Source: Paracidobacterium acidisoli (GTDB lineage Bacteria > Acidobacteriota > Terriglobia > Terriglobales > Acidobacteriaceae). Taken from it: 64,000 bases of DNA. The position numbers and the translations under genes were made by a program. This document shows, one piece after another, positions 9,364-17,243 of the stretch. The stretch is from the NCBI RefSeq assembly GCF_003428625.2, contig NZ_QVQT02000002.1, positions 593,026-657,025 on the forward strand. The letters run 5' to 3'. Positions within the stretch are counted from its first letter, which is position 1. The number at the start of each line of letters is the position of its first letter. A model generated the notes under the pieces. That model was not told the origin of the DNA. It ran no database searches and worked only from the letters and a program-made list of their open reading frames with translations.

Positions 9364-9771
9364 TTAATCCCCGTAATATTCGGCAAACAGATCGGGCATC
9401 TCATACACGCGCACGCGTTCCAGCTTTGCGCCGGGAATCTTTCCGTCCAGCCGCTTCCACACGGCGATCGCAATATTTTCCGTAGTCGGAATCGCATCGC
9501 GAAATTCAGGAACCTCATAGTTCAGGTGCCGGTGGTCGTAGACGGAAACCACCTCGCGCTCCAGAATCTCCTTCAGCTCCTTCAGGTCCACAACGAATCC
9601 GGTCTTCGCGTCCACATCGCCCGACACCGTGATCTCCAGCGTGTAATTGTGTCCGTGACCGTTACGATTGGCACATTTTCCGAAGACGCGCTCATTCTCT
9701 TCCGCGCTCCAGTCGTCGTTCCAGTAAAAATGCGAAGCGGAAAACTCCGCCCGTCTCGTCAGCAGAATCAT
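9364..9771 (-). CDS. 6-pyruvoyl-tetrahydropterin synthase / QueD family protein, copy 2
   Basis: The product is 135 aa. EFSASHFYW gives the first zinc histidine, GKCANRNGHGHNY gives the catalytic Cys and the zinc histidine pair, and IPTTENIAIAVW gives the substrate loop. It resembles the downstream paralog over its whole length but is clearly diverged from it, for example RNGHGH against PHGHGH and a DDWSAEEN insert near residue 20. Both copies keep the full active site, so neither looks decayed. Together with folE this makes a three-gene pterin cluster transcribed leftwards; one paralog may serve queuosine synthesis and the other a different tetrahydropterin. Confidence 0.88.
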   Translation of the reverse strand: MILLTRRAEFSASHFYWNDDWSAEENERVFGKCANRNGHGHNYTLEITVSGDVDAKTGFVVDLKELKEILEREVVSVYDHRHLNYEVPEFRDAIPTTENIAIAVWKRLDGKIPGAKLERVRVYEMPDLFAEYYGD

Positions 9772-9827
9772 AGGATCAAACTCGAAACAGCTTATCTGTC
9801 ATAAAATTCGAAAATTTGGGCACAGTT

Positions 9828-10286
9828 TCAGACCTGTAAAACAAGACCATAAATCGGTCCAAGTTTGTATTCTGTAAGGCTCTCCAACAGTTCCGGATTG
9901 ATGCTGATCGAATGGTATTTACCCTTATCCTTGTCCTTCCATGAACTGCTGCTGAGCCAATCCGTGTTCGCCAGGACCTTTTCGATTAAGCAATCGTGCT
10001 TCACAAGATACCAATGGCCTCCGTGCGGGAATGCCATCCAAATGTCTTTGCCGGAGTATCTCCGGTCAATTGTCAGCCTCGACTTCAACTGCACTTTCAA
10101 TGTGCTCGTCCCATTTACATGGTACGCAAGGAAATCTGCTCCCTGCCAATCGTCGGCGAGCTTGATGCAGTTAAATCCATAGTCGGCAAGCGTAGCCGCT
10201 ATCTTCTGGAAGTTGAACAATTCTTTTTGTCGAGCATTCAACGTCTTATAGTCGACCTTTTCAAAGCGGGTATGATTTTCCGTCAC
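9828..10286 (-). CDS. Hypothetical protein with a PD-(D/E)XK-like pattern; accessory, AT-richer
   Basis: The product is 152 aa with no signal peptide or TM segment. An N-terminal helix (residues about 14-40) leads into WQGADFLAYHVNG and then TLKVQLKSR. The order Asp, beta strand, then Q-x-K fits the PD-(D/E)XK nuclease core with Gln in place of Glu. The middle region is rich in aromatic residues (IWMAFPHGGHWYLV). Codon use and base composition are visibly more AT-rich than in all neighbours, which suggests horizontal acquisition. No partner gene such as a methylase or helicase lies beside it. I recognise no named family; the nuclease link is inference from a short motif only. Confidence 0.6.
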   Translation of the reverse strand: MTENHTRFEKVDYKTLNARQKELFNFQKIAATLADYGFNCIKLADDWQGADFLAYHVNGTSTLKVQLKSRLTIDRRYSGKDIWMAFPHGGHWYLVKHDCLIEKVLANTDWLSSSSWKDKDKGKYHSISINPELLESLTEYKLGPIYGLVLQV

Positions 10287-10398
10287 GTTCTCCTCCAGGG
10301 CAGGGCAAATCCATTGTCATAATCCATTTTTGTACGTCAGGCACATGATTTTAGACGGACATATTTGATGGATGCCTCACAGCCCGGTGGCGCTTCAC
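10287..10398. other. Intergenic, AT-rich spacer
   Basis: This 112-base spacer separates the AT-richer gene at 9828-10286 from the glycosyltransferase gene. It shares the lower GC of the accessory gene and probably holds its promoter (read leftwards). No attachment site or inverted repeat was seen. Confidence 0.4.
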
Positions 10399-11493
10399 TT
10401 AACGTCCGCCGGCATATTCACGTCCCTTCCACGAAACCCGTCTGGTCATCGTGTGCTGAAACCAGCTTCGCCACAGCAGCGCGGCCAAGAGCGGCACCCC
10501 CAGAGGGCTGATCAGGCAATCGACGAAGGGAAAATGCGACTTCGCCACTCTGCGATAGTAGCCCCACAGCGCCCGCAGCCACACCAGCAGCAATAAACCC
10601 GCCACCGTCCAGCGTCCCGTCGTCTGCCACATAAAACACGCCAGCAGCGGTATACCCACGATCACCGCGAACTGCACCAGCTTCATCCCCGCCATCGGCA
10701 GCGGATTCCCGAAGAGCAGCGCCAGGTTCTTCGTCCACCCCTCCCACATCGCGCCGAAGCTGCGGTACATCCTCGCCGACACCGCCTCCGGAGCATAGCG
10801 GAAGCGCAGCCCCAGTTTGCGCCGCTTCACCAGATTCGCCAGCGCCACATCTTCCAGCACCGTGTCAGCCACCGCTTCGTGTCCTCCGATGTGCTGATAC
10901 ACCTCGCGCCGCACCAGGATAAACTGCCCGTTCGCCGCCGCCACATGGGTCTCCGGATCGTTGATCTTTGCCGGTGAATACGTCATCGACAGCTCGCTGA
11001 AGATCAGCGGCATCAGCGTGCGCTGCGCCAGCCCCGTCACCACCTGCCGCGGCGAATACGACAGCATGCCCGCCTTGTGCCGCTCGGCCTCGATCATCGC
11101 CAGACGCAGATGACCCGGCTCATGCACCGTATCCGCATCGGTAAACAGCAGCCACTCGCCGCGCGCCGCCAGCCAGCCCGTCCAGCAGGCATGGGCCTTT
11201 CCCGTCCACCCCTTCGGCGGAGCCGCCGCTTCCATCACCGTCACACCCGCAATCCCCTGGGCAATGGCGCGCGTGCGGTCGGTCGAGCCGTCATCCACCA
11301 GCAGAATCTCCCACTCCCGCCCCAGCTCCCAGCCCGGCTCCGACTGTGCGGCAAGCGAGCGCAGGCAATCGCCCACGCAGTCTTCTTCATTGCGGGCAGG
11401 AACGATCACGCTGAGCGAGTATGAGGAGGCCGTTTCGAGGAATGTATTCACAGGGTATGGATCACTGCTGCTATCAAAGACCAGTCGACTCAT
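10399..11493 (-). CDS. Family 2 glycosyltransferase, membrane-anchored, HpnB/CrtQ-like
   Basis: About 364 aa. The GT-A core begins near residue 27 (SLSVIVPARNEED) and shows LVDDGSTDRT, the short motif PKGWTGKAHA and the DxD-type LFTDADTVHEPG. Later come ANGQFILVRREVY and the acceptor-side VLEDVALANLVK. Three or so hydrophobic segments follow (about 250-345), so the enzyme is membrane-bound with a cytosolic catalytic domain. The GW.GK motif and the C-terminal TM layout are typical of transferases acting on lipid acceptors such as hopanoids or carotenoids; the acceptor here is inference. The start is the ATG at 11491-11493; the frame is open further but would run over the divergent TlpA-like gene. 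Confidence 0.85.
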   Translation of the reverse strand: MSRLVFDSSSDPYPVNTFLETASSYSLSVIVPARNEEDCVGDCLRSLAAQSEPGWELGREWEILLVDDGSTDRTRAIAQGIAGVTVMEAAAPPKGWTGKAHACWTGWLAARGEWLLFTDADTVHEPGHLRLAMIEAERHKAGMLSYSPRQVVTGLAQRTLMPLIFSELSMTYSPAKINDPETHVAAANGQFILVRREVYQHIGGHEAVADTVLEDVALANLVKRRKLGLRFRYAPEAVSARMYRSFGAMWEGWTKNLALLFGNPLPMAGMKLVQFAVIVGIPLLACFMWQTTGRWTVAGLLLLVWLRALWGYYRRVAKSHFPFVDCLISPLGVPLLAALLWRSWFQHTMTRRVSWKGREYAGGR

Positions 11494-11505
11494 TATTATA
11501 GAAGC

Positions 11506-12048
11506 ATGCTTTCGACCCGCCTGCCTGCCGGAGCCACATGCGCCGCGCGACGCATCGCAAAGACCGCTTCGTGCGCTCTGAGCCTGGCGCTGCTCTTCGC
11601 GGCCGCCTCGGGCTGCAACCGCGGCGACCACCCCATCCAGGTCGGCGAAGCCGCCCCCGCCTTTACCATCCATGACGGATCGCAAAACGTCAGCCTCAGC
11701 CAGTACCGCGGTAAAACCGTCGTGCTCAATTTCTGGGCCAGCTGGTGCCCGCCCTGCCTCGAGGAGTTCCCTTCGCTCATGCAGCTCCAGCGCCAGATGC
11801 CCGGCATCGTCGTCCTGGCTGTCAGCTTCGATCAGGACGCGGACGCCTACCGCCAGTACCTTGCCGACAACCACATCGACAATCTGGTCACCGCGCTCGA
11901 CCTCTCGCAGAAGTCGAACCTCGCCTACGGCACCACCCGTCCCCCCGAGACCTACATCATCGACGCGCATGGCGTCATCCGCCGCAAATTCATCGGCCCG
12001 CAGGACTGGACCAGCCCCGAGATCGTGAACTACCTGCAGCGCCTCTGA
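11506..12048 (+). CDS. TlpA/ResA-like thiol-disulfide oxidoreductase lipoprotein
   Basis: The product is 180 aa. A signal sequence with a lipobox-like LFAAASGC puts the lipidated cysteine near residue 37, so the mature protein should be membrane-tethered and periplasmic. A thioredoxin fold follows with FWASWCPPCLEEFP (redox cysteines C81 and C84), and the cis-Pro region is present in TRPPETYIID. The family reduces cytochrome c apoprotein cysteines or other periplasmic disulfides. It is divergent from the glycosyltransferase with only 12 bases between starts, so promoters must overlap coding sequence. Confidence 0.9.
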   Translation: MLSTRLPAGATCAARRIAKTASCALSLALLFAAASGCNRGDHPIQVGEAAPAFTIHDGSQNVSLSQYRGKTVVLNFWASWCPPCLEEFPSLMQLQRQMPGIVVLAVSFDQDADAYRQYLADNHIDNLVTALDLSQKSNLAYGTTRPPETYIIDAHGVIRRKFIGPQDWTSPEIVNYLQRL

Positions 12049-12092
12049 CCGCGCCGCCCGGTCCCGGTTCCGGATGAAGTATCATCAAAGCC

Positions 12093-12374
12093 ATGACGCA
12101 GCTGGAAGTCCTCTATCGTTACGAGCACCACCCCGACGAAGCCGCCATGTTCTCCCTCGGCAACGCCCGCGAGGTCTATGGAATTCGCCGTATCCGTGTC
12201 GATGAGGCAGCAAAGACCATCCGCGTCGAGTACGACGCCACCCGCCTTACCAAGCCCATCGTCCTGCAGCTTCTGCGCCGCACCGGTATCAGCATCGTCG
12301 AGGAAATCTCCCTGATCCCGCCGCAGCCCGCGCCCGAAGAAGCCGCCGCCGCTGCTCCTGCAGCACAGAAATAG
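12093..12374 (+). CDS. Small conserved hypothetical protein, ferredoxin-like/HMA-like fold
   Basis: The product is 93 aa. The predicted order beta-alpha-beta-beta-alpha-beta (LEVLYRYEH, AMFSLGNAREVYGI, RRIRVDEAAKTIRVEYD, KPIVLQLLRRTG, SIVEEISLI) resembles a heavy-metal-associated domain, but the CxxC metal site is absent. A low-complexity Pro/Ala tail follows (about 78-93). It lies 44 bases after the TlpA-like gene in the same direction and may be cotranscribed. No function can be assigned; the fold is inferred from pattern only. Confidence 0.7.
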   Translation: MTQLEVLYRYEHHPDEAAMFSLGNAREVYGIRRIRVDEAAKTIRVEYDATRLTKPIVLQLLRRTGISIVEEISLIPPQPAPEEAAAAAPAAQK

Positions 12375-12384
12375 CCGCCGGGCC

Positions 12385-13266
12385 CTACCGGCCTTCGCCT
12401 GCCTTCGGCTCAAGCGCATACAGATGATGCATCGGCCCCCGGCCTTTGCCGATCGGATACGCAGCCTTCATCGCCGCCCGCACATAAGCCTTCGCCCCGG
12501 CGACCGCCTCCACAGGACCGTCTCCCAGCAGCACCCGGCTCAGCAGCGCCGACGAAAAGGCGCAGCCCGTTCCATGGGTCGCCGAAGTCTCAACCCGCGT
12601 CCCCGGAAACCAGCGCTCCTCCCCATTCGCAGCCAGCAGAAAATCATCCGGCCGGTCCAGATGCCCGCCCGTCACCACAACATGGAGTCCGGCTTCTCCG
12701 GCCGCCGCCCTTCCAGTCTCCGCCGCCATCCGGGCCAGCGCTCGCGCCGCCTCCGGAATCTCCGCAGGCTGCGCCGGCTCCGGCAGCCCCGTCAGAACGG
12801 CCAGCTCAGCCAGATTCGGCGTGACCCATCCCACCTGAGGCAATAGTTTTTCCCGCAGCAGCCTGACGCCCGCCTCCTCCAGCAGCGCCTTCCCTGAGCT
12901 CGACCGCAGCACCGGGTCCAGCACTACACGGCTGCGCGGAATGCCCGACGCGGCCAGAAACCCGGCCAGAGCCTCAGTTACCTCGGTGCTTCCCAGCATG
13001 CCGATCTTCACCCCGGCGATCTCGACATCCGCGGCCAGGCAATCCAGCGTCTCCCGCAGCAGCGCTCCCGCAACCGGCTCGACCCGCCGCACCCCCTGGG
13101 TCGACTGCACGGTCAGCGCCGTAATCGCCGAGACCCCGAAGAGCCCATGCGCCGCAAAGACCTTCAGGTCGGCCGTGATTCCGGCACCCGACCCCGGATC
13201 GAATCCGGCCACAGTCAAAGCGACCGGCGGGGCTCCTCCGGAAATGGTTGTCTCATTCGTTTTCAA
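12385..13266 (-). CDS. thiD: Hydroxymethylpyrimidine/phosphomethylpyrimidine kinase ThiD
   Basis: The product is 293 aa, a ribokinase-fold kinase that phosphorylates HMP and HMP-P in thiamine synthesis. Visible motifs are VAGFDPGSGAGITADLKVF at the N-terminus, AITALTVQST, the conserved VLDPVLRSSSGK, TPNLAE and the C-terminal GTGCAFSSALLS with the catalytic Asp-like region. It stands alone: no other thiamine gene and no TPP riboswitch-like leader were found in the 200 bases upstream. It ends convergently 10 bases from the small hypothetical gene. Confidence 0.93.
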   Translation of the reverse strand: MKTNETTISGGAPPVALTVAGFDPGSGAGITADLKVFAAHGLFGVSAITALTVQSTQGVRRVEPVAGALLRETLDCLAADVEIAGVKIGMLGSTEVTEALAGFLAASGIPRSRVVLDPVLRSSSGKALLEEAGVRLLREKLLPQVGWVTPNLAELAVLTGLPEPAQPAEIPEAARALARMAAETGRAAAGEAGLHVVVTGGHLDRPDDFLLAANGEERWFPGTRVETSATHGTGCAFSSALLSRVLLGDGPVEAVAGAKAYVRAAMKAAYPIGKGRGPMHHLYALEPKAGEGR

Positions 13267-13486
13267 GGTCTAGTCTGTCTGACCGGAGAAAGATTCGTGG
13301 CTGGCATCGCCTTCAGCTCCCAGTTCATCGTACCTTTACATGCCTCAGAAGGCCTTCCCGCTCCTCTGCTCCAGCCCTTCCGGCCTATCACAATGAGTAA
13401 AGATATGCAAGTAAATCGAGAAATTAAATTGTTCAGAATGTTTGACTTAGCTCTATCTGCCTCCATACAATTTTGTGAGGAGGAGT

Positions 13487-13990
13487 ATGTTTTCTATCGA
13501 ACCCAAAATCACGGCTCGACCTCGACGACTCTGGACCATTGCCGGAACCCTGCTCGCCACCATCGTGGGTATCACCGGAGTGCAGGCCGCTTCCCCGGCC
13601 GACAGTACCCAAACCCATCAGTCGGCCAATGCGCCGAAGCACCACTGGTATGAAATCGGACGCGCTTCCTGGTATGGACGGTTCTTTCAGGGCCGCACCA
13701 CAGCAAGCGGTGAAGTCTATGACATGAACGAGCTGACCTGTGCGCATCGCACTCTGCCGCTCGGCTCCCTGGTCCGTGTCACCAATCTCCGCAACCATAA
13801 ATCGGTCGTCGTACGCGTCAATGACCGTGGGCCGCTGCCGGAGAACCGTGTGATCGACCTTTCGTATGCGGCAGCCAGGTTTCTCGGCTTCAGCCAAAGG
13901 GGAACGGCCCCGGTGCGCGTCGAACTGATCCGCGCAAATCCCGAAGTGGCTCAGCTCAGCTGGCCGCTTACTCCTGCTGCTGCACGCTGA
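13487..13990 (+). CDS. rlpA: RlpA-family septal ring lytic transglycosylase (double-psi beta-barrel)
   Basis: About 167 aa with an N-terminal signal/anchor (residues about 15-35) followed by the RlpA double-psi barrel: GRASWYGRFFQGRTTASGE, AHRTLPLGSLVRVTN and VRVNDRGPLPENRVIDLSY. The conserved Glu and Asp/His residues of the active groove are present. RlpA cleaves denuded peptidoglycan glycan strands. There is no SPOR domain, so the protein is the short form. The ATG at 13487 is chosen because a strong GAGGAGG element precedes it; a GTG at 13475 lies in frame. The gene is not lipidated by any obvious lipobox. Confidence 0.88.
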   Translation: MFSIEPKITARPRRLWTIAGTLLATIVGITGVQAASPADSTQTHQSANAPKHHWYEIGRASWYGRFFQGRTTASGEVYDMNELTCAHRTLPLGSLVRVTNLRNHKSVVVRVNDRGPLPENRVIDLSYAAARFLGFSQRGTAPVRVELIRANPEVAQLSWPLTPAAAR

Positions 13991-14030
13991 TCGCTCCGCA
14001 TGGCGGCCCGCAGCGTACACTGAATTCACA

Positions 14031-14801
14031 ATGAATTCCGCTGCGGAAGCCGCGCTGCATCTGTCGCCTGCGCAGAACACCGGGAACGAAAACACCTCGG
14101 CACGGGACCGCCTGATCGTCGCCCTCGACTATCCGGATTCGGTCTCGGCGCTCGCCGCCGTCGACCGTCTCAGCGGTCTCTGCGGCTGGTTCAAAGTGGG
14201 CCTCGAGCTCTACCTCGCTGCCGGCAACGGCATCGTCGAGACCCTGCGCCGCCGCGGCTTCTCCGTCTTCCTTGATCTCAAGCTCCACGACATCCCCAAC
14301 ACCGTCGCGGGAGCCGTCCGTTCCGCCACCATCTGCGGGGCAGACATGCTCACCGTCCATGCCTCCGGCGGACCGGCCATGCTCGCGGCCGCTGCGGAAG
14401 CCGCCTCGACTCCGCACGCGCCGAAGCTCCTCGCGGTCACCGTCCTCACCAGCATGGATCAGCAGCAGCTTGCCGCCACCGGCGTCACCGATCCACCTGC
14501 CTCGCAGGTTCTGCGCCTCGCCCAAATGGCCTGGGGCTCCGGCATCCGCGGATTTGTCGCCAGCGCCGAAGAGCTTCCCGCGCTGCGCAGCCATCTGCCC
14601 AAAGCTACTCTGGTCATCCCCGGCATCCGCCCTGCCGGAGCCGCCATCGGCGACCAGAAGCGCGTCGCCACCCCCGCCGCAGCCATCGCCGCCGGAGCCG
14701 GCTTCCTCGTCGTCGGCCGCCCCATCACTCAGGCTCCTGACCCGGCACAGGCCGCCGAAGCCATCCTCGGCGAGATCGCGTCGGCAATCTCTAATCCCTA
14801 A
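14031..14801 (+). CDS. pyrF: Orotidine 5'-phosphate decarboxylase
   Basis: The product is 256 aa; it decarboxylates OMP to UMP, the last step of de novo pyrimidine synthesis. The active-site motif FLDLKLHDIPNTV (D-K-D chain) is intact, with LIVALDYPD at the N-terminus and TLVIPGIRPAG plus the phosphate-binding VVGRPIT near the C-terminus. It follows rlpA by 40 bases and converges on the flavoprotein gene, overlapping it by 4 bases in a short tandem repeat. Confidence 0.95.
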   Translation: MNSAAEAALHLSPAQNTGNENTSARDRLIVALDYPDSVSALAAVDRLSGLCGWFKVGLELYLAAGNGIVETLRRRGFSVFLDLKLHDIPNTVAGAVRSATICGADMLTVHASGGPAMLAAAAEAASTPHAPKLLAVTVLTSMDQQQLAATGVTDPPASQVLRLAQMAWGSGIRGFVASAEELPALRSHLPKATLVIPGIRPAGAAIGDQKRVATPAAAIAAGAGFLVVGRPITQAPDPAQAAEAILGEIASAISNP

Positions 14802-14813
14802 TCCCTAATCCCT
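14790..14813. repeat. Short 7-bp tandem repeat (CTAATCC), three copies, at two convergent stops
   Basis: The unit CTAATCC occurs about three times in a row. It supplies the stop codon of pyrF on one strand and of the flavoprotein gene on the other. It looks like slippage-generated sequence; the likeness to telomere repeats is taken as coincidence. Confidence 0.5.
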
Positions 14814-16045
14814 GCTTTTACCGCCCTTCCCGCCGCCGCGCCCGAAGCCCACGCCCACTGGAAGTTGAACCCGCCCAGATGGCCTGTCACATCGACGGCC
14901 TCACCGATGAAGTAGAGACCAGGCACCCGCTTCGCCTCCATCGTCTTCGCTGAAAGCTCCGCCGTGGCGACTCCGCCCGCCGTGACCTCGGCCTTGTCGA
15001 AGCCTTCCGTTCCCGAAGGCACGACGGGCCATCGGTGCAGCCGTTGCTCCGCCGCCTCCAGCGCACGATTGCTCCACCCCTGCGGCGGATCGAGCGCCAG
15101 CAGCCGTTCCGCCAGCCGCTGCGGCAGCACCTGCCGCAATGCCGTCTCCGCTGCCGCCGTATGCCGCCCGGCGCTCAATGCGAGCAGCCCTGCATAGACC
15201 GGCTCTCCGGGCGCAAAGTCAATCTCCACCGTCTCTCCCTGCCGCCAGTACGAAGAGATCTGCAGAATCGCCGGACCACTCAGGCCGCGATGCGTGACCA
15301 GCATTTTCTCCCGAAAGCGCTGCTTTCCCGTCGACGCCACCACCTCTGCCGAAACGCCCGCCAGATCGCACCAGCTCTCCCGCGCTGCTCCATCCAGTGT
15401 CAGAGGCACCAGCGCCGGCCGCGGCTCGACCACTCTCAGCCCAAACTGCCGGGCAATCTCGTAGGCCAGCCCGGTCGCGCCCATCTTCGGAATCGACAGC
15501 CCGCCCGTCGCGACGATCACCGCCGAGGAGCCGAATGAATCGCTCTCCGTCTCCACCGTAAAGCCGGAGCCGTGCCCCACGGCGGTCACTTTCTGGCGCA
15601 GCTCAATCTCCACGCCCGCCGCCGCGCACTCTTCCAGCAGCAGATCGAGAATCGCCTGCGCCGATCCATCGCAGAAAAGCTGCCCCAGCGTCTTCTCGTG
15701 GTACGGAATGCGGTGCCGGTGCACCAGCTCCAGAAAATCCTGCGGCGTAAACCCAGCCAGCGCCGACCGCGCAAAATGCGGATTCTCGGAAAGAAAATTC
15801 TCCGGCCGGCAGTGGATATTCGTGAAATTGCACCGACCCCCGCCTGAGATCAGGATCTTCTTCCCTGGCCGCTCGGCATGGTCCAGCACCGTCACCCTTA
15901 GCCCGCGCCGCCCCGCCTCGATCGCCGCCATCAGCCCTGCGGCTCCGGCCCCCAGCACGAGAACATCACGGGACCTTCCGCGCTGAGAATTCACCGCTCC
16001 ATACCCCATCCGCATCCCTGCCAAAATCTCTGCATCGCTTTCCAT
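14798..16045 (-). CDS. NAD(P)/FAD-dependent flavoprotein, HI0933/YhiN family
   Basis: The product is 415 aa. An N-terminal Rossmann FAD-binding motif is clear (VLGAGAAGLMAAIEAGRRG, residues about 29-47), followed by KILISGGGRCNFTN, the family hallmark. The C-terminus shows the second FAD contact, GLYFIGEAVDVTGHLGGF and NFQWAWASG. The family (HI0933, YhiN) contains flavoproteins of unknown physiological reaction. The first 25 residues carry no motif, so a start slightly downstream is possible. It overlaps pyrF by 4 bases tail to tail. Confidence 0.9.
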   Translation of the reverse strand: MESDAEILAGMRMGYGAVNSQRGRSRDVLVLGAGAAGLMAAIEAGRRGLRVTVLDHAERPGKKILISGGGRCNFTNIHCRPENFLSENPHFARSALAGFTPQDFLELVHRHRIPYHEKTLGQLFCDGSAQAILDLLLEECAAAGVEIELRQKVTAVGHGSGFTVETESDSFGSSAVIVATGGLSIPKMGATGLAYEIARQFGLRVVEPRPALVPLTLDGAARESWCDLAGVSAEVVASTGKQRFREKMLVTHRGLSGPAILQISSYWRQGETVEIDFAPGEPVYAGLLALSAGRHTAAAETALRQVLPQRLAERLLALDPPQGWSNRALEAAEQRLHRWPVVPSGTEGFDKAEVTAGGVATAELSAKTMEAKRVPGLYFIGEAVDVTGHLGGFNFQWAWASGAAAGRAVKAGIRD

Positions 16046-16103
16046 TAACTAACATCTGTTGCTTAGACGCCATATGTTGGCGTCCAAATGTGAGGTCTCA
16101 GCC

Positions 16104-16736
16104 ATGAGCACACTTCTGAAGATCGATTCCAGTCCGCGCGGAGACGCCTCCGTGTCGCGCCAGCTTACCGCGGCTTTCGCAGACCGCTGGCTTAAACATC
16201 ACCCTGATGCCCGGATCATCGAGCGCGACCTTTATGGAGCCTCTCCGCTGCCCCTGGTCGACGTCAACTGGATTGGCGCGGCCTACACACCGCCCGCAGC
16301 CCGCACGCCCGAGCAGAATCAGACTCTGGCCGTCTCCGAGACCCTGATCCAGGAGCTCCAGGCCGCCGACGAATACGTCTTCGGCGTTCCTATGTACAAC
16401 TTTTCCATCCCCGCGGCCTTCAAGTCGTGGATCGACCAGGTCGTTCGCGCCGGCCGCACCTTCTCCTACACCTCCGGCGGCTCCGTCGAGGGCCTGATCA
16501 AGGGGAAAAAGGCGACCGTGATCATCAGCAGCGGCGGCGTCTACCAGCCTGACACTCCGCTCGCCGTTATGGACTTTGTGATCCCGTATCTGCGCACCAT
16601 CCTCGGCTTCATCGGCATCACGAACGTCGAGTTCATCGCCGCCGACGGCCTCTCCAAAGTCATGCAGGGGCAGGTGCCGCTCGATCAGCACATCGCGCCC
16701 ACGCTGGAGCGCGTGCTCGCTCACGCCTCTGTCTGA
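16104..16736 (+). CDS. azoR: FMN-dependent NADH:quinone reductase / azoreductase
   Basis: About 210 aa with a flavodoxin-like fold. The N-terminal KIDSSPRGDASVSRQL binds FMN phosphate, VPMYNFSIPAAFKSWIDQV is the family signature, and VIISSGGVY lies at the isoalloxazine. It reduces quinones and azo compounds with NADH in the cytoplasm. The ATG at 16104 was selected over an upstream in-frame ATG (16059) because the family starts at this point. It is divergent from the flavoprotein gene, with about 58 bases between starts. Confidence 0.9.
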   Translation: MSTLLKIDSSPRGDASVSRQLTAAFADRWLKHHPDARIIERDLYGASPLPLVDVNWIGAAYTPPAARTPEQNQTLAVSETLIQELQAADEYVFGVPMYNFSIPAAFKSWIDQVVRAGRTFSYTSGGSVEGLIKGKKATVIISSGGVYQPDTPLAVMDFVIPYLRTILGFIGITNVEFIAADGLSKVMQGQVPLDQHIAPTLERVLAHASV

Positions 16737-16784
16737 ATCCCGCTCAACGTTATCGGTAAATCCTGCTTTTCATTGTAAAAAGGA

Positions 16785-16813
16785 AAAGGCTCGCAGCGAA
16801 TCTGCGGGCCTTT
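16785..16813. terminator. Bidirectional intrinsic terminator after azoR
   Basis: A 12-bp stem (AAAGGCTCGCAG with CTGCGGGCCTTT, one G-T pair) closes a 5-base loop. A-rich sequence lies on the left and T-rich on the right, so it can serve azoR and the convergent gene at 16833-17243. Confidence 0.75.
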
Positions 16814-16832
16814 CTGCTTTTCACCTTCCGCG

Positions 16833-17243
16833 CTATCGCCAGCTCACGGCAAGGTGCCAGCGCAGACTGCGCAGCGCCGTCTTGCGCAGCACGCGCTCAT
16901 ACTCCTCCAGCTCGCTCATCACAGGAGCCGTCTCGCTGCCGAGCGACATGGGAGCGTCCTTCAGAAAATCCAGCAGCGTGCCGATCGTGACCAGCCCGTC
17001 CTCCGGCGTATACCACTGCGGCGGAGGCAGCGTCTTGGCCCACTCCGGGTCGCCTGCGCCCTCTTCGAGCAGCAGAGCCATCGAATTCTCATCGGCGGAA
17101 AAGAACTCGAGCATCGGCTTGATGCCAAGCCGCTCAGCCAGCTTCTCAAGCGCATCCTCATTGCGCGCCAGAGCGTGCCCGTTCACGAAAATATCGTATC
17201 CCGGGTCTTCACCTTCAACGACGATGTACATGGAAGCGCTCAT
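16833..17243 (-). CDS. Conserved-looking hypothetical cytoplasmic protein
   Basis: The product is 136 aa with no signal peptide or TM segment. It begins with a beta strand (SMYIVVEGEDPGYDIFVNG), then an acidic helix (LEKLAERLG), the segment LEFFSADENSMALLLEE, and the pattern WYTPEDGLVTIGTLLDFL. I recognise no named family. Codon use is like its neighbours and the gene ends against a good terminator, which supports it being real. Role unknown. Confidence 0.7.
   Translation of the reverse strand: MSASMYIVVEGEDPGYDIFVNGHALARNEDALEKLAERLGIKPMLEFFSADENSMALLLEEGAGDPEWAKTLPPPQWYTPEDGLVTIGTLLDFLKDAPMSLGSETAPVMSELEEYERVLRKTALRSLRWHLAVSWR

Noticed and set aside
9285-9518. 77-codon frame between the PTPS copies
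   Set aside because: Overlaps copy 2 in another frame, with no motif; spacing between copies is explained as intergenic.
11494-11970. N-terminal extension of the glycosyltransferase frame to 11970
   Set aside because: It would cover the whole start of the divergent TlpA-like gene and has no GT residues; the ATG at 11493 fits the family.
13267-13486. TPP riboswitch upstream of thiD
   Set aside because: No CTGAGA-type and GGGGTGC-type boxes found in the right order on the minus strand.
14790-14813. Telomere-like CCCTAA repeat
   Set aside because: Only three units inside bacterial gene ends; nothing suggests a linear replicon end.
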